Shown one piece after another: positions 21,113-31,705 of a stretch of 64,000 nucleotides of DNA; positions within the stretch are counted from its first letter, which is position 1, and every line of letters begins with the position of its first letter. The notes beneath the pieces are model-generated. The model did not search any database. It was not told where the DNA came from and saw only the letters and a program-made list of their open reading frames with translations. This DNA is from Ianthella basta (lineage: Eukaryota; Porifera; Demospongiae; Verongiida; Ianthellidae): assembly GCA_964019415.1 (NCBI GenBank), contig OZ025869.1:6396882-6460881 (forward strand). The letters are read 5' to 3'. Both the position numbers and the translations under genes were made by a program.

Positions 21113-22690
21113 TTTTGTACTTCGTCATCCAAATGTACCTGTACTAGCACACAGTTCTGTACCCCATCACCCAAATGGACCTGTACCTCCCAGTTTTGTA
21201 CTTCATCATCCAAATGCATCTGTACCCCCAGTCCTCTACCTCACCCTTCACACATGCAGGCAGCACACAACATGGTGCTGTACCCAATGAGTTTTGTACA
21301 TAACAGTCATGCATGCCCTACCATACACAACTCCCCATTACATCCCAATCATCACCAACACATGTACAATATTTTGCAGAATATAGAATTAGAATTAAGA
21401 CATACAAAGTACAGCTATGCATGTGATATTGCAATGTGATAAACTTGTATCATCAGTAGAACGTTGTGAACTCAGTATGAAATGCTCTGTAAGATTGATT
21501 TTATGTTACTTTTCAGGCAAAAGTCTACCAAATCCACACTCCTTAGCAATTAGCCATTGCCTTGGAGCCAGAGTCAGCCGCATTGCATGATCAAAGTCTG
21601 CAAGCTCTAAGCTGCTCATGGGCAGTGCAGTCAATGTCAAGCTGTACCCAATGAGTTTTGTACATAACAGTCATGCATGCCCTACACACACACCCATTGC
21701 CCATACACAACTCCCAATTACATCCCAATCATCACCAACACATGTACAACATTTCAACACCTATTTACCACAATTACACCCCAACACGTTACCTGTTCCA
21801 CCATACACAGTCATCACCACCTGCACAAAACACCCTCATAATCCCATCACCCCAGCCTGAATCTAGGCATGAAGCACCACTTGGAGCCTCACTTCCTAGT
21901 GCCCATCCCACTTTGATGCACTCCCCCACTAATGTTCACTTCCTGCCAGTGATCAATCTACTGAAGGAAGCTGGGGTATGGAAAGAGGCAAACTCCTTCT
22001 TTAAGGAGCACCTTGTCCCAAGAGTGCTCGTGGAAAGTATAGCTGATGTCATGAATGATGTGCTATGCATGGAAAGAGGCAGACTCCTTCTTTAAGGAGC
22101 ACCTGGTCTCAAGAGTGCTCATGCAAAGTACAGCTGATGTCATGAATGATGTGCTGTGCATAACGGATCCATGACTACTTCACCAGGAAGCCCCCAACAA
22201 CATCACAACACGCCAACAGTCCAACCACCATCATCAACACCCTTCTAAGGTGAGAGGCCAGCATCAAAGGATCCTAAAGGCGGTGAAAGAGGAGAAGAGG
22301 CAAGCCAAGAAACAGCTGAGAGCCCTGAAAAGGGATGGCACCAATCCGGAAGAGGTGCACAAGCTCGCACACTTCTTCCATCAATCGGTGCAGAGGTACA
22401 GCAAACTGTCCCATGAAGAGAAGCTCAGGGAAAGGAAGCGGGGCAGGCAGGGTGAGCACAGAGCCTGCCACAACAATCTCTGGAGATTTTCCAAAGCTCT
22501 CCTTGATGATGACGATTTCACCAGTATACCGCCTTCATTCACCTGCAAGACTGCTGAGTCCTTTTACAGGTCCACCTACAGCAACACAAACAAGTCATTC
22601 AATCAGCCAGACTGGAAGCCTGATGTCCCAAGCCTGATGGGGGGTAATCAATGCCAAAATCAGCAGGTGACTTGTACTTTTGTCAGGTGA
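21113..22690 (+). pseudogene. Retroelement N-terminal to pre-RT region, copy B
   Basis: After the Ser/Pro linker, the frame at 21658-22095 ends with NLLKEAGVWKEANSFFKEHL...ADVMNDVLC, and 22250-22690 reads KEEKRQAKKQLRALKRDGTN, EEVHKLAHFFHQSVQRYSKL, NNLWRFSKALLDDDDFTSIP and CKTAESFYRSTYSNTN. This is the conserved segment just upstream of RT in R2-like proteins. The RT does not follow, and the homology stops at about 22690. Confidence 0.72.
21971..22160. repeat. 93-bp tandem duplication in the pre-RT region
   Basis: GGTATGGAAAGAGGCAAACTCC through GATGTCATGAATGATGTGCT (about 21974-22065) is repeated with about 90% identity at 22068-22160. It shifts the frame after the first copy. Confidence 0.88.
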
Positions 22691-23027
22691 CTTTGCAACG
22701 CAGGTGACTTTGCACAGTCTCACTGACCACCTCCAGAGTACTGATATCACTATTATTATATGCATATTGTTATGTATATAAATGTTCACGTGTGGAAATA
22801 TTCACGAAATTAATTTAGGTCATTCGCAAATATCGTGAACTTTATATTAATCGCCAAATTTTGCCATATATGGTATATGTAGGTTCACCACCTCCGCACA
22901 CCATGTGTGCTAGGTGTTAGAGGCCTCCGATGATTGGCTCAGTGAGTTCAGTCCACAGACAACAACAATGGACCGTGAACGCGACCAGACTCCTACTAGG
23001 CGCCTTTAGCGCACTAGAAACCTATTA
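22691..23027. other. Intergenic, nothing recognised
   Basis: AT-rich, with a short imperfect palindrome around TCACGAAATTAAT...ATCGTGAAC. No gene. Confidence 0.35.
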
Positions 23028-23327
23028 TTGATGGCTGTGGACAGCCTTCAAGAAAGTGAAGTGGCTCCCCATGCCTTGGTAGCAGTTTCTGATTCCTCCA
23101 CACGCCCTTCCAGCCGTGTTGCTCCTTCTGCTGCCAGAACCTCTACACAGCTGGGAGCGTTGGCACCCTTTTACGGCTCTACTGTTCCCTCCGCTGCTGG
23201 TACCTCGACGCCACTGGGAGTGTTGGCTCCTTCTTACGGCTCTACTGTTCCCTCTGCTGTTGATACCTCGACGCCACTGGGAGCGTCGGCCCCCTCACGG
23301 CTCTACACTGTTAAAAATGTGGTGTGA
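23028..23327 (+). other. Open frame with three tandem STPLG-APSYGSTVPSA repeats
   Basis: The frame reads three degenerate copies of a 57-60-bp unit (about 23115-23300) coding TSTxLGxLAPxYGSTVPSA. Conservation of the protein repeat hints at past coding use. No family is recognised. Confidence 0.35.
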
Positions 23328-23399
23328 TGGTCATACCAGTCGCCGCTCACACCAATGGTGTGATCGATCACACCGTGCGTTTGGTGTGACGATCACACC
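23321..23399. repeat. Cluster of three GGTGTGAT/ATCACACC palindromes
   Basis: Positions 23321-23337 (imperfect), 23357-23374 (perfect GGTGTGATCGATCACACC) and 23383-23399 (one base shorter at its centre). They look like binding sites or the terminus of an unidentified element. Confidence 0.85.
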
Positions 23400-23835
23400 C
23401 AATTTGCTCGGTACGCTATTGCACAATCGCGATTCGTTCGTATCCTAGGTAACGAGGACATGTACAGGGGTGCTTCGGAAGATGATTCCTCGTCAGGGAG
23501 CTTCAGGGAGCAACACTGGCACCCTGAGAGTCATTTTGCCGGTGAAGATCACAATGTACATATTGTGTGTGATGTCCAACTATTATTCATCTTATTTTCT
23601 TGTGTAAACCTACTTTTAAGCTATTAGCCCACTGGCCATCACTGGCTGTTGCACGCGCGCACAGACGAAACGCGCATACAAGTGTACTATAGATTGATTA
23701 AATTGCACTTTGTCTAGAGCCTATAGCGCACAAATCTAGTATCTAGTTGCTACACACAGTCACTGCTTTACCACATTTACTGGAGGTCATCATTCAATAG
23801 GTACGTAATATTACAGTTCAAATTAGTCTATTAGT
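23400..23835. other. Intergenic, nothing recognised
   Basis: No coding or repeat structure that I can support. Confidence 0.35.
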
Positions 23836-23918
23836 TAATATTTGCATGCATGGTGATGTACTTTGTACAGTTTGTAGTTTAGTGCATGGAAGTATTAGCT
23901 ACGTAGTCAACCACTCAC

Positions 23919-24296
23919 CAAGTAGTTGAAGTTTTCCTTGTAGACTTTCTCCTGCATGTACTCAGTCCGTAAACCCTCAAACGGGTAACAAGAGATGCTT
24001 CCTAAGCTGTCCAGCACAGTCTTCTGGTCTACCTTGTTCAGCCCAACTTTCTGTGTGACCCGAGATGCTTGTGCCTTGAGGTTGCTAATGACTTGCTCAC
24101 ACAGGGATGATGTACTGTGCACAACCTGGTCCAGAGCTGTCTGTGTGAGTCTCCCTTCCTCCCTTGTCTTTAGCAGGAACAGAGCAGCTGACCTCTTCGG
24201 ATTGCCTACAGGTTCTGGGTTTTCTTCTAGATCTGTGTTGTCCATGGAAAGCTCGCAAGGGAAGTTATGGGCTTTTCTATCAGCAGTGGCATACAA
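23919..24296 (-). CDS. Exon of a transposon-associated protein (KRSAALFLLKT... family)
   Basis: Clean open frame: GNPKRSAALFLLKTREEGRL then TQTALDQVVHSTSSLCEQV...YPFEGLRTEYMQEKVYKENF. It ends at a GTGAGT donor just after NYL (23919). The same domain occurs at 44.95-45.26 kb downstream of a C2H2 finger, and its last codons at 9690-9725. In sponge, cnidarian and fish genomes this module sits between an N-terminal C2H2 finger and a DDE-type transposase of CACTA/KDZ-like elements. That link is from memory of the family and was not tested. Exons on either side are not seen here. Confidence 0.55.
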
Positions 24297-24478
24297 CTAT
24301 TGTATTAAGTGTAATATTATTATTGTACTTGATTGTTTCTAACTGTGCATGTAATTGCACATAATTGAATTTGCTTCATTTTTGTACTGACATTTTGTAT
24401 GTTGGGTATATAAGTTTGACATGTACAAGACCTGACTAATTAATGTGCAATAATAATTGTACTATTTATAATGGCAGC

Positions 24479-25505
24479 TTGTATGTATACAGAGTATGCC
24501 ATGCATGGACAGTCTCTCAACCTCCCACTAGAACCTCTGGGACAGGATTTACTGGACCTAGTAAGTTTTAGCTGGTATAGGTACAGTTTCAATTAAATAA
24601 TGAAATTACCATGCATTGACAGGTTCACAGCTGTTGAATATACTCGTATTTATTACTTGATCTGTCACAGGATGACACTCCACTGGAGAATTGGCTAAAA
24701 TGCGGCATGCAGTTCCCCCTACATTCCCTCCGGAAGCACCTATACACCTGTCAGCAAGCACTTGAGCTGGCTGGCTGGGATCTTGTGAATTTATTTTATG
24801 TTCTTGTCAAATGCACTAAACAGCCATGTGTATACAATGTCATATAGGATCTGTGCAAGCATTATGCATGTGCATTTGTTGACTAGTGTATTAGTAGTAC
24901 CAAGTATGACATGCTACTAAGTGGTCATGGCCCAAACATTCATCCACGAGACGCAATTTGTTATTTATTGCATCCACATTATGGCTAAGTGCTAGTATAA
25001 TTCTGGTCATGACTTCTGCCTGCTACTGTCATGTAGTTGAAAATGGTGACTCTATATCTGATGACAATGGAGTGAATGGGAGCTTGCTTGAGGGCTGCAA
25101 TGATGCAGGATTTCTGGCAGATGTCAGACATTCACCACAGATCAATGGCCACTTGGTACTTTTTGGTGGTAGAGAACTGTGGCATAAGCTGAACACAAAC
25201 TATGTAGTGTTAATTACTGACTATTATATTACTAGTAATAGCTGTAAGTGTTGATTGTGACTGTACTTAGTATCATCTTAGACAATGTTCTTTGTGTGTT
25301 GCACTAAAGTTCATATTCATCCCAAAAGGAAGATCTCACATTTTCAAGCAGATAGCTACCTTGTGCGGCGTGACTCCAGATCCGGAAGAGATGTATTCAG
25401 ATTCAGAGCCAGACAATCTTTTGTACTTTACTTTTTTCTGTCCAATTTCATTAGAAAATGAAATGACCTGCACTGGTCAGTGTGCAAAATTAATCACAGA
25501 AGATT
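24479..25505 (+). CDS. Multi-exon gene fragment, unrecognised, with a C2H2-like stretch
   Basis: Exon a (24479-24560) reads MYTEYAMHGQSLNLPLEPLG and ends at GTAAGT. Exon b starts at 24671 after TCTGTCACAG in phase and reads DDTPLENWLKCGMQFPLHSL then RKHLYTCQQALELAG, a finger-like CxxxxxxxxxHxxxC stretch. Exon c (about 25035-25156) reads ENGDSISDDNGVNGSLLEGC and ends at a GTACTT donor. An open frame at 25292-25507 may be a further exon. The phase match between a and b is the main support. Family unknown. Confidence 0.4.
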
Positions 25506-26040
25506 AGCAATATTGCATGATAGGTTTCATGGCAAAATGCATGCAGAAAAGATGGCAATAAATGGGGCATGAAATTTGGTAGTGAACTGCATGTATGTGT
25601 GCTGTCCAGTCATAACCACCCCAATTGGCTCTGTCCTGAAATATCTCAAGGAAACTCGGCATTTCCTGACCCTCAGGAATGCAAAATAAAATGTCTATTT
25701 CCTGCATCTGGCATGGGTCATGAAATTTTTGTTTTGGCCTAGGTAACTTTCCAAATGTCCACTCCACACTGATGTGTACTCGACTCATGTTCTTATTGAA
25801 GTCATGCTGCTGTCGACTGAGTTGTGCCCCTCAGTATGCTAGGATGCAGCATGACAAGGCATACGCTGGGTCAGCGTAAATTACATAGGGCTGTCTGTTC
25901 AGTTGTTTAAACCTTCAAAGTTTCTGTGAGACTCCACTTGCTCTCAACATGAACGTGTTGTGCCACCTACCCTCAATAGGGCCAAAGAGGTGCGCAAATA
26001 GGCCATTTGGTGTTACATCTGACTGCCATCAAGATTGGAA
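25504..26040 (-). pseudogene. PIF/Harbinger-type DDE transposase remnant
   Basis: Read on the minus strand from 26040: TPNGLFAHLFGPIEGRWHNT, FMLRASGVSQKL, then PYVIYADPAYALS, then GAQLSRQQHDFNKNMSRVHI followed by SVEWTFGK. These are the diagnostic central and C-terminal motifs of Harbinger transposases (the GPxxGxxHD, YxxYxDxAY and SVEWxFG boxes), in order and spacing. Two or more stops and a frame change after SVEWTFGKL show it is dead. No terminal repeats were located. Confidence 0.78.
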
Positions 26041-26266
26041 GAAACCAGTCAAGTAGTATGTACATACTTAGTAGCCTACCTGAAACTTAATGCAATGGAC
26101 CCTCTTGTGGCCGCTGAGCATTATCCTTTGATCCTGAGAGGGCGGGAAATCAGACAAACTGTCCCATCTATTAACTCCCAACGCTTGTGTAACACTGCCC
26201 TTTGGCTTCAATGGCTGCTGAGAATTCCTCTGGATTCTACCAAATTAGATCAAGTGACTCTAAAAG

Positions 26267-26900
26267 GTGCTTGAACCTCTTAGAGATTTCATCTACTATC
26301 TGCATTGGATACAGCACACAAACACACACATGAAATGCCCATACCTGTGCACATGCACACAATCACACAGAAAGACACACTCGCACACTGTATACTCATG
26401 CACATGGACAGACAGACTCACCTCGTTAAAGGTAGTGCTTAGTTCCGCTTCTGCTCTTCCAAAAAGTGATAAGATAACACACAACCTACTAGGGAAACTA
26501 AGCCTTTGAAGCATGATCAGAATCACTACCATTTCCAGTAGCTTTGCTCCTCTGGGCACCACAGTGATAAACATCGGGATGTTCAGAGCCATCTTTAGTT
26601 GTGCAATGTCAGCTCTTCCAAATTGAAATGGACAGAACAAAATAGCAGGTGCTTTCATCAAAGCTACCTTGGTATGAAATTATCTGAATATTCGTTCAAA
26701 TTCCACGTTGCTGCAGTCCTCCAGCAATAAACAAGCTTGATGAAGAGGCTTGGGAGGGAAGGCCATGTGGTAAAGGAGAATATCCATGTCCCCGTCTTTG
26801 CTACTGGAAGAAGTGCTGTCGTCGGCTAAAACCATGAATTCTAGCAGTTCCTTGAAATCTTGCCTGTGTGGATCCCACTCCATTGATGGCAGGCTGATTA
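26267..26900. other. CA-rich stretch and unrecognised minus-strand open frames
   Basis: Loose CACA-rich sequence at about 26310-26410. A minus-strand acidic frame at 26680-26883 (DFKELLEFMVLADDSTSSSS) overlaps the block shared with 10720-10790. Nothing can be assigned. Confidence 0.3.
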
Positions 26901-26965
26901 CAACCCATAATCTCCCAATTTCACATCCATTCCATTTTTTGGGAATGTATCATGTCCAGGTCGTA

Positions 26966-27005
26966 ATTATTGTGGGCACTAGTCCATACCACATAGAATA
27001 AGTAC
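26966..27005. repeat. 40-bp block shared with 17,089-17,128
   Basis: AATTATTGTGGGNACTAGTCC...CATAGAATAAGTA occurs in both places with one difference. Confidence 0.85.
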
Positions 27006-27137
27006 CTGTAATTAACACATTGAAAAGTGCATTGTATTGGTTTCGAAGTTGTATCTAACTGTCATAGTGGAATCAGGAAGTGCGAAAAGTAAATTGTGAG
27101 CCATTTTCACTGCGATAATTCATGTAAATTCTGTCTG

Positions 27138-27729
27138 TACTTCACAGGTAGTCAGGCGTCGCGTGACCCCTCCTCACAGAAGGGTCAGGTTAAGTCTAAT
27201 ACATTGACTTGTCCATGCGGAATGCAATTATGCGCTGTGGCATGTAATCATTGCGCAACATTATGCCTCGCTTGTGGCCGCAAGTACGCGCCACGGCTCG
27301 CGACACTTACCTGATCTTTCATAATAGCCGTCAAAGGAGCGACAGCAAGGACTATCGATGTCCCTTTGACCGGCACCACCAGATCGAACACTGTCGGCGG
27401 AGACACGTAGCACAGGCTCTTGCCGAAGCCGGTCGGCAAAACAGCGAAAGCATCCCTCCCAGAAACGATGCCAGACACGACCTGAAGTTGCTCCGGCTAC
27501 ATAGTAGAATAACCTAGGCGCTGGATGGCTTCCGTCACAGCATATGACACTCTCTGGTCCATGCTCTGGTCTGCTGCCATATGCGGACACGTGAGGGATT
27601 AATATTTCACACTTTTCCTGCAATCTGATTGGGCACCGAACCATTGTGGCGTGCTGCACAAGTCAATGTATTAGACTAAACCTGACCCTTCCATGAGGAG
27701 GGGTCACGCGACACCTGACTACTTCACAG
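27138..27729. mobile_element. TIR element with direct flanking repeat and captured helicase fragment
   Basis: Inverted repeats of about 64 bp: left GTAGTCAGGCGTCGCGTGAC... (27148-27211), right its near reverse complement (27659-27722). They are flanked by TACTTCACAG on both sides (27138-27147 and 27720-27729, the exact boundary ambiguous by a few bases). A 9-11-bp target duplication plus long TIRs fits Mutator-like elements. The interior carries a piece of a cellular-type RecQ helicase rather than a transposase, that is, a Pack-type element. Confidence 0.8.
27270..27560 (-). pseudogene. RecQ-family helicase N-terminal fragment (captured)
   Basis: On the minus strand: AVTEAIQRLGYSTM, then VVSGIVSGRDAFAVLPTGFG followed by KSLCYVSPPTVFDL and GTSIVLAVAPLTAIMKDQ. 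This is the Q-motif region, Walker A (LPTGxGKS) and motif Ia (PLxxLMxDQ) of RecQ helicases. An in-frame stop (TAG) interrupts the Q-motif region. The fragment ends at CAG|GTAAGTG, a canonical donor, so genomic (intron-containing) DNA was captured. Confidence 0.8.
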
Positions 27730-27894
27730 GCACAAGAGAAGGGAGACATGATGATCTCAATATCATGGACAGCAAAATGTTCCCGTCACTTCATTGCTGA
27801 ATGCACTTTTCAGAGAGCTACATTGTAAAGGTGTGGGAGCTAGCAAGAAATCTGCTGCAGTTCATGCATGCATTATGACTGATTGAAATGGGGA
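27730..27894. other. Spacer, nothing recognised
   Basis: AT-rich spacer between the TIR element and the next repeat. Confidence 0.4.
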
Positions 27895-28020
27895 CCTGCT
27901 CGCATGTATACCAAGCACATATCCACACATAGAGAACTGCAGACAGCTACTGAGGGTTGTTTCGCCCTGTTTGGGGCTCTTCAGTGCAGTGTACTCAGTA
28001 CATTGCACATGCATGTAAGC
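27895..28020 (-). repeat. Dispersed repeat EYTALKS family, copy 3
   Basis: The reverse complement matches 11537-11645. On the minus strand it is fused in frame to the domain at 28030-28326, giving one long open frame across the boundary. Confidence 0.8.
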
Positions 28021-28029
28021 TGCTATTGC

Positions 28030-28326
28030 TGCAACGTGCTTGTGCTTGCCATGGTCTAGTCCAGCCACCTTCTTGGCCTTGTCAAGGGAATCCAGTTTCA
28101 GAAGGTCAACAATGAGTGCATCAATCAGTACATCACCAACACGAAGAAAGAGATGCAAGTTGTCAATGACAAGATTGAGGGGGATCATGGGGAACAATGG
28201 CTTCTTCGACAGGTTGTATTCCTGCTTTCTCTTTGATATTGATGCAATCTTCACATTCTCCTTGTTCTCAATGTTGATAAGACCAAATGTATGCTCATCC
28301 GTTCCCCAAGAGCCAGAATCCACCAC
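28030..28326 (-). CDS. Fragment of a KPLFP-IPL-DNLHLFLRVxDVLID family protein
   Basis: The frame reads TFGLINIENKENVKIASISK, YNLSKKPLFPMIPLNLVIDN, LHLFLRVGDVLIDALIVDLL and LDKAKKVAGLDHGK. I recognise this as a segment widespread in sponge and hydrozoan predicted proteins of probable transposon origin, but I cannot name the domain. No start or splice site is certain. The 3' side runs into the dispersed repeat. Confidence 0.45.
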
Positions 28327-28399
28327 CCCTACACATCTTTGTCAACTGCTTACAGTGAGGACTGAAGTGAGTGACTGGCTTATATACAAAACAGATGAC

Positions 28400-29022
28400 A
28401 GTAGGTGACAGGTGTGCAGAAGGATCGGGCAGACAACATCTGTGGCCCAGAAACCAGAGCAGAGGAGCTACATCACCTCGAAGACGTGTTCCAGGTGAAT
28501 GGTTTCCCTGCTACTCTCGTGAAGAAAACCCTGTCAGCATCACCTTTGCAAAGTACCTCGTCCACCACCTTCACCCACTCAGCCACCACAGAAGACCCTG
28601 TGTACCCCGTATGTTCGCGGAGTGAGCGAGAAGTTGAAGACTGAACATACGTACAGTCTTCACACCTGCACACACATTGATGAAAGTGAAGAACCGGGTA
28701 CCGGAGGAGAAGAAGAAGGCTGTGTGTGGTCTATCAGGTGCCATGTAAGGACTGCCACCAACTCTACATGGGTGAATCCAAGACGACGCTTAAGGTCAGA
28801 CTGGACGAACACAGAAGAGCAGTACAGAAGAGTGATGTGAACAATGGAATTGCGGTGCATGTGGCCAACACCAGCCACAGTATTGATTGGCAGAATGCAC
28901 GAGTGGTGAAGACAGTACCAGGATACTGGGAGAGGAGAACTACAGAGGCCATCCTGATTAGGAAGAGGCAGGAGCCCATGAACCTGGACAATGGACTCCT
29001 ACTCCCCAGTGCCACTAACTGA
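28400..29022 (+). pseudogene. Penelope-like element C-terminus with GIY-YIG endonuclease
   Basis: Two frames together: RADNICGPETRAEELHHLED then VFQVNGFPATLVKKTLS (RT thumb-side linker), PYVRG-SEKL, a KxRxPEEKKK stretch, then VVYQVPCKDCHQLYMGESKT, TLKVRLDEHRRAVQKS, IAVHVANTSHSIDWQNARVV and RRTTEAILIRKRQEPMNLDN. The last part is a full GIY-YIG-type endonuclease module: Y...Y at positions 3 and 14, the RLxEH motif, the conserved H...DW and the E of EAI. Frames shift near 28620-28740. The C-terminal nuclease itself is uninterrupted and stops at 29022. Confidence 0.85.
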
Positions 29023-29899
29023 GATCTGAACTATAATTTTTTTTCTGTCTTTCACATTCCAGCGTGGAGCAACCAAAATGGAAACATTAGCAGAAGAGAA
29101 ACAATGGCCGTGTTTACCGTTCCTTTGTTCTACTCTAGCCTCTTACTGGGACTGGGAGCTGCAGACAGTGCTGTACTCAAAACAAGCACTGTTTTTGGCC
29201 TTATTTGGCCTCATCAGTGCAGCACACCCAAGTGTGTGTGAACTGGCACTGGAGGGGGCACATGCATGCATGCATGAGTCATTGCTGGAAGAAAAGCACA
29301 AGAGCAAAGAAATGTATACATATATATACAGCGTTGAGACGGCCACACAAGGCGTCACTTCAACGGGAATTTCAGCGACAGAACAATGAAAGTTGGTAAA
29401 ATGCCAGTATGCACTTGAATCAACAGCCATCTGCAAATATATGGACATTACTGAAAATGGACATGCACACAGCTCGAGCCAATCAATGACGTCATACGTA
29501 ACTAAAATGGCAATAATTAATTATGGGCAACAACTTCACTTCACTAGTTCCTTTGTTGCCGACCTGTTGTTCTTGCTGAAAACAAACATGTCTATTCGTC
29601 CTTGCTAGTTACCCAAGCGCGACATCGTTCCAGAGTTGAACAAGATTGTTCCTCCCTCAATGGCAAAGGCTGTACAGAAAGAAGTAGAGAGCACTACGTG
29701 CATGACTGCAGCTGTGCAAAGCGGATCAGTGGCCATGGGGTCGACAAACAGGGGGGGCAATATGACAAGACCATCACAGAGACCCAGAAAAGCCAAGATC
29801 GCCAGGTATGAACTAATGAGACCAACTATGAACAACCAATGAACAACCTATGAACTCTGATGTAACAACCTGTTCCAGAGTTATACTTGACTGCCAAAA
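29023..29899. other. Intergenic, one CRE-type octamer
   Basis: A poly-T run at about 29037 follows the Penelope-like end. TGACGTCA occurs at 29487-29494. Open frames here (29078-29389 and others) are unrecognised and probably not genes. Confidence 0.4.
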
Positions 29900-29955
29900 C
29901 AAGTATTTCGAGTTAAAAAAACTCGTGGGGCTGCCGCCCCAACTCGAAATACTTG
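29900..29955. repeat. Nested hairpin element, copy 1
   Basis: Perfect 15-bp outer arms CAAGTATTTCGAGTT / AACTCGAAATACTTG enclose a poly-A run, ACTCG and a second hairpin TGGGGC-TGCC-GCCCCA. An inverted-orientation copy is at 48127-48190. Confidence 0.9.
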
Positions 29956-30060
29956 CTCCCTTCGGTCGCTGCTCTGTCACTCATGATTGGTAACACATGA
30001 CATTGTGTCATACACCTCAGTGACAGTACGCATACACCACTAGTCACCAAACATAGCTAC

Positions 30061-30390
<330 letters not shown>

Positions 30391-30659
30391 GAGAAATCTC
30401 CAGCAAAGACAGACACATGACTGCTTATAGCACATGCATTTACCGTGAATATTCACAGAAATATAATGTACCAAGGAACCCACAGTCGCCAGAGTAGCTA
30501 GTGGTCTGTGGTGGCAAAAGCTACGTACGTTTGCTACAGCGCAGTACGCGTGGGCCAGGTTCTGAAGAGCATTTAGAAGGGCAACCGTGCGAGCTAAGCT
30601 TTTCAACGCTAGAAATGGTTAAAGAATGTTAGCGTCAACATATCACGGCGCTCACCAGT

Positions 30660-30950
30660 TTCTACGTTACTCCTGTCATGTGTTCCAGGCGGCGGAGTGA
30701 AGTCCTCCGAGGCGGGTGCGGCCATTATCGAAGAAGGCGCGGGCGAAGTCGATGACCTGTTGGGCACTGTCTAAAAGCTGTCTCTGTCCGTCGACCAGAA
30801 GTGCTGTAGGAGTCTGTTCCAGGATCAGAGGCGGAAGAGAACGTCCAAAGTTCGCTAAGACGTCGTTTCGAAGCCGGTTTTCAAAGTCCCTTGGCCTCGC
30901 ACACGGTCTACTTCCGGCCGAATAAAATGGCCGACAATATAAATTCCCTA
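30660..30950 (-). CDS. Possible exon, GC-rich, unrecognised
   Basis: The minus-strand frame reads RDFENRLRNDVLANFGRSLP, PLILEQTPTALLVDGQRQLL and AQQVIDFARAFFDNGRTRLG. The composition is protein-like and GC content is well above the surroundings. The plus strand offers no comparable reading. The start and splice sites are unclear, and the frame runs into the (TA)n array upstream. Confidence 0.3.
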
Positions 30951-31016
30951 TACCCAATACTTCGCCCAATACATTCAATATAAATGTAAGCATTGACGCA
31001 CAACCGTAGGTTGGCG

Positions 31017-31018
<2 letters not shown>

Positions 31019-31073
<55 letters not shown>
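31019..31073. repeat. (TA)n microsatellite
   Basis: About 27 uninterrupted TA units. Confidence 0.97.
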
Positions 31074-31076
<3 letters not shown>

Positions 31077-31115
31077 AACATGAAGCCATATGAAAACGTC
31101 AATTTGAAAACAATA

Positions 31116-31140
31116 TAGGGGCTGCCTGCGGCAGCCCCTA
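31116..31140. repeat. Perfect 11-bp hairpin TAGGGGCTGCC/GGCAGCCCCTA
   Basis: The stems are exact with a TGC loop. The GGGGCTGC core resembles the inner hairpin of the elements at 29900 and 48127. Confidence 0.9.
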
Positions 31141-31539
31141 AAAACACGGGCAGAAGTGGTCCATCCAGAGAAACGCGTGATAGCTATAGTTCTTAATGAC
31201 ATGTGACACACTTGTACTGCTAGCAGCCTCAGTTTACTTCCTGTCCTATTAGGTGCATGCTATAAATTTCTTAAATCTTCCTTTCTGACATGAATTAAAT
31301 AAATGACTCCTGACCATTCATCCAAAAGTCAACCCGGTAAGAAGTGGATGGTGCTGTGTGCATGTATTGCTTTTGCAAGCCCATCACACACAGGGTGTGC
31401 TCATTACGTATGTTGTCTCAGAACACTACAAGCAGTTGAGTCACAGAATTGTCTCCATTGCCTTTATAGAAATATAGAAAGTTATACCAATTGTAGTTAG
31501 CCCATTGGTATATATAGCTCCTACTGCCCAGCATTATGA
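31141..31539. other. Intergenic, nothing recognised
   Basis: No supported gene or repeat. Confidence 0.4.
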
Positions 31540-31705
31540 AAGCTGGGCTGTTTGGGCAGTTTGATGCTTTTCATGTGTCTTACAAACCAGCGATGAGTTC
31601 ATAGATGGTGCTGGGTGGATAATGTCCACCAGCTTTTGGTCTAGTTTCTGCAGACAATCCATGTAGCCAGTGCCAGAGATTCTTCTCGGCCATTCTGATG
31701 CAAAC
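31540..31705 (-). pseudogene. Crypton-derived (KIAA1958/ZMYM-type) domain remnant
   Basis: The minus strand reads MAEKNLWHWLHGLSAETRPK then AGGHYPPSTIYELIAGL, stop, then MKSIKLPKQ. The WLxxFxxExRKxDGxxYPPxTLYxLxxGLxRHL pattern is typical of the N-terminal part of the Crypton-related domain in KIAA1958/QRICH1/ZMYM2-4-like proteins. Only about 50 residues remain. Confidence 0.5.

Noticed and set aside
30676-31211. Tyr-Ile repeat peptides around 31,020-31,073
   Set aside because: Produced by the (TA)n microsatellite.
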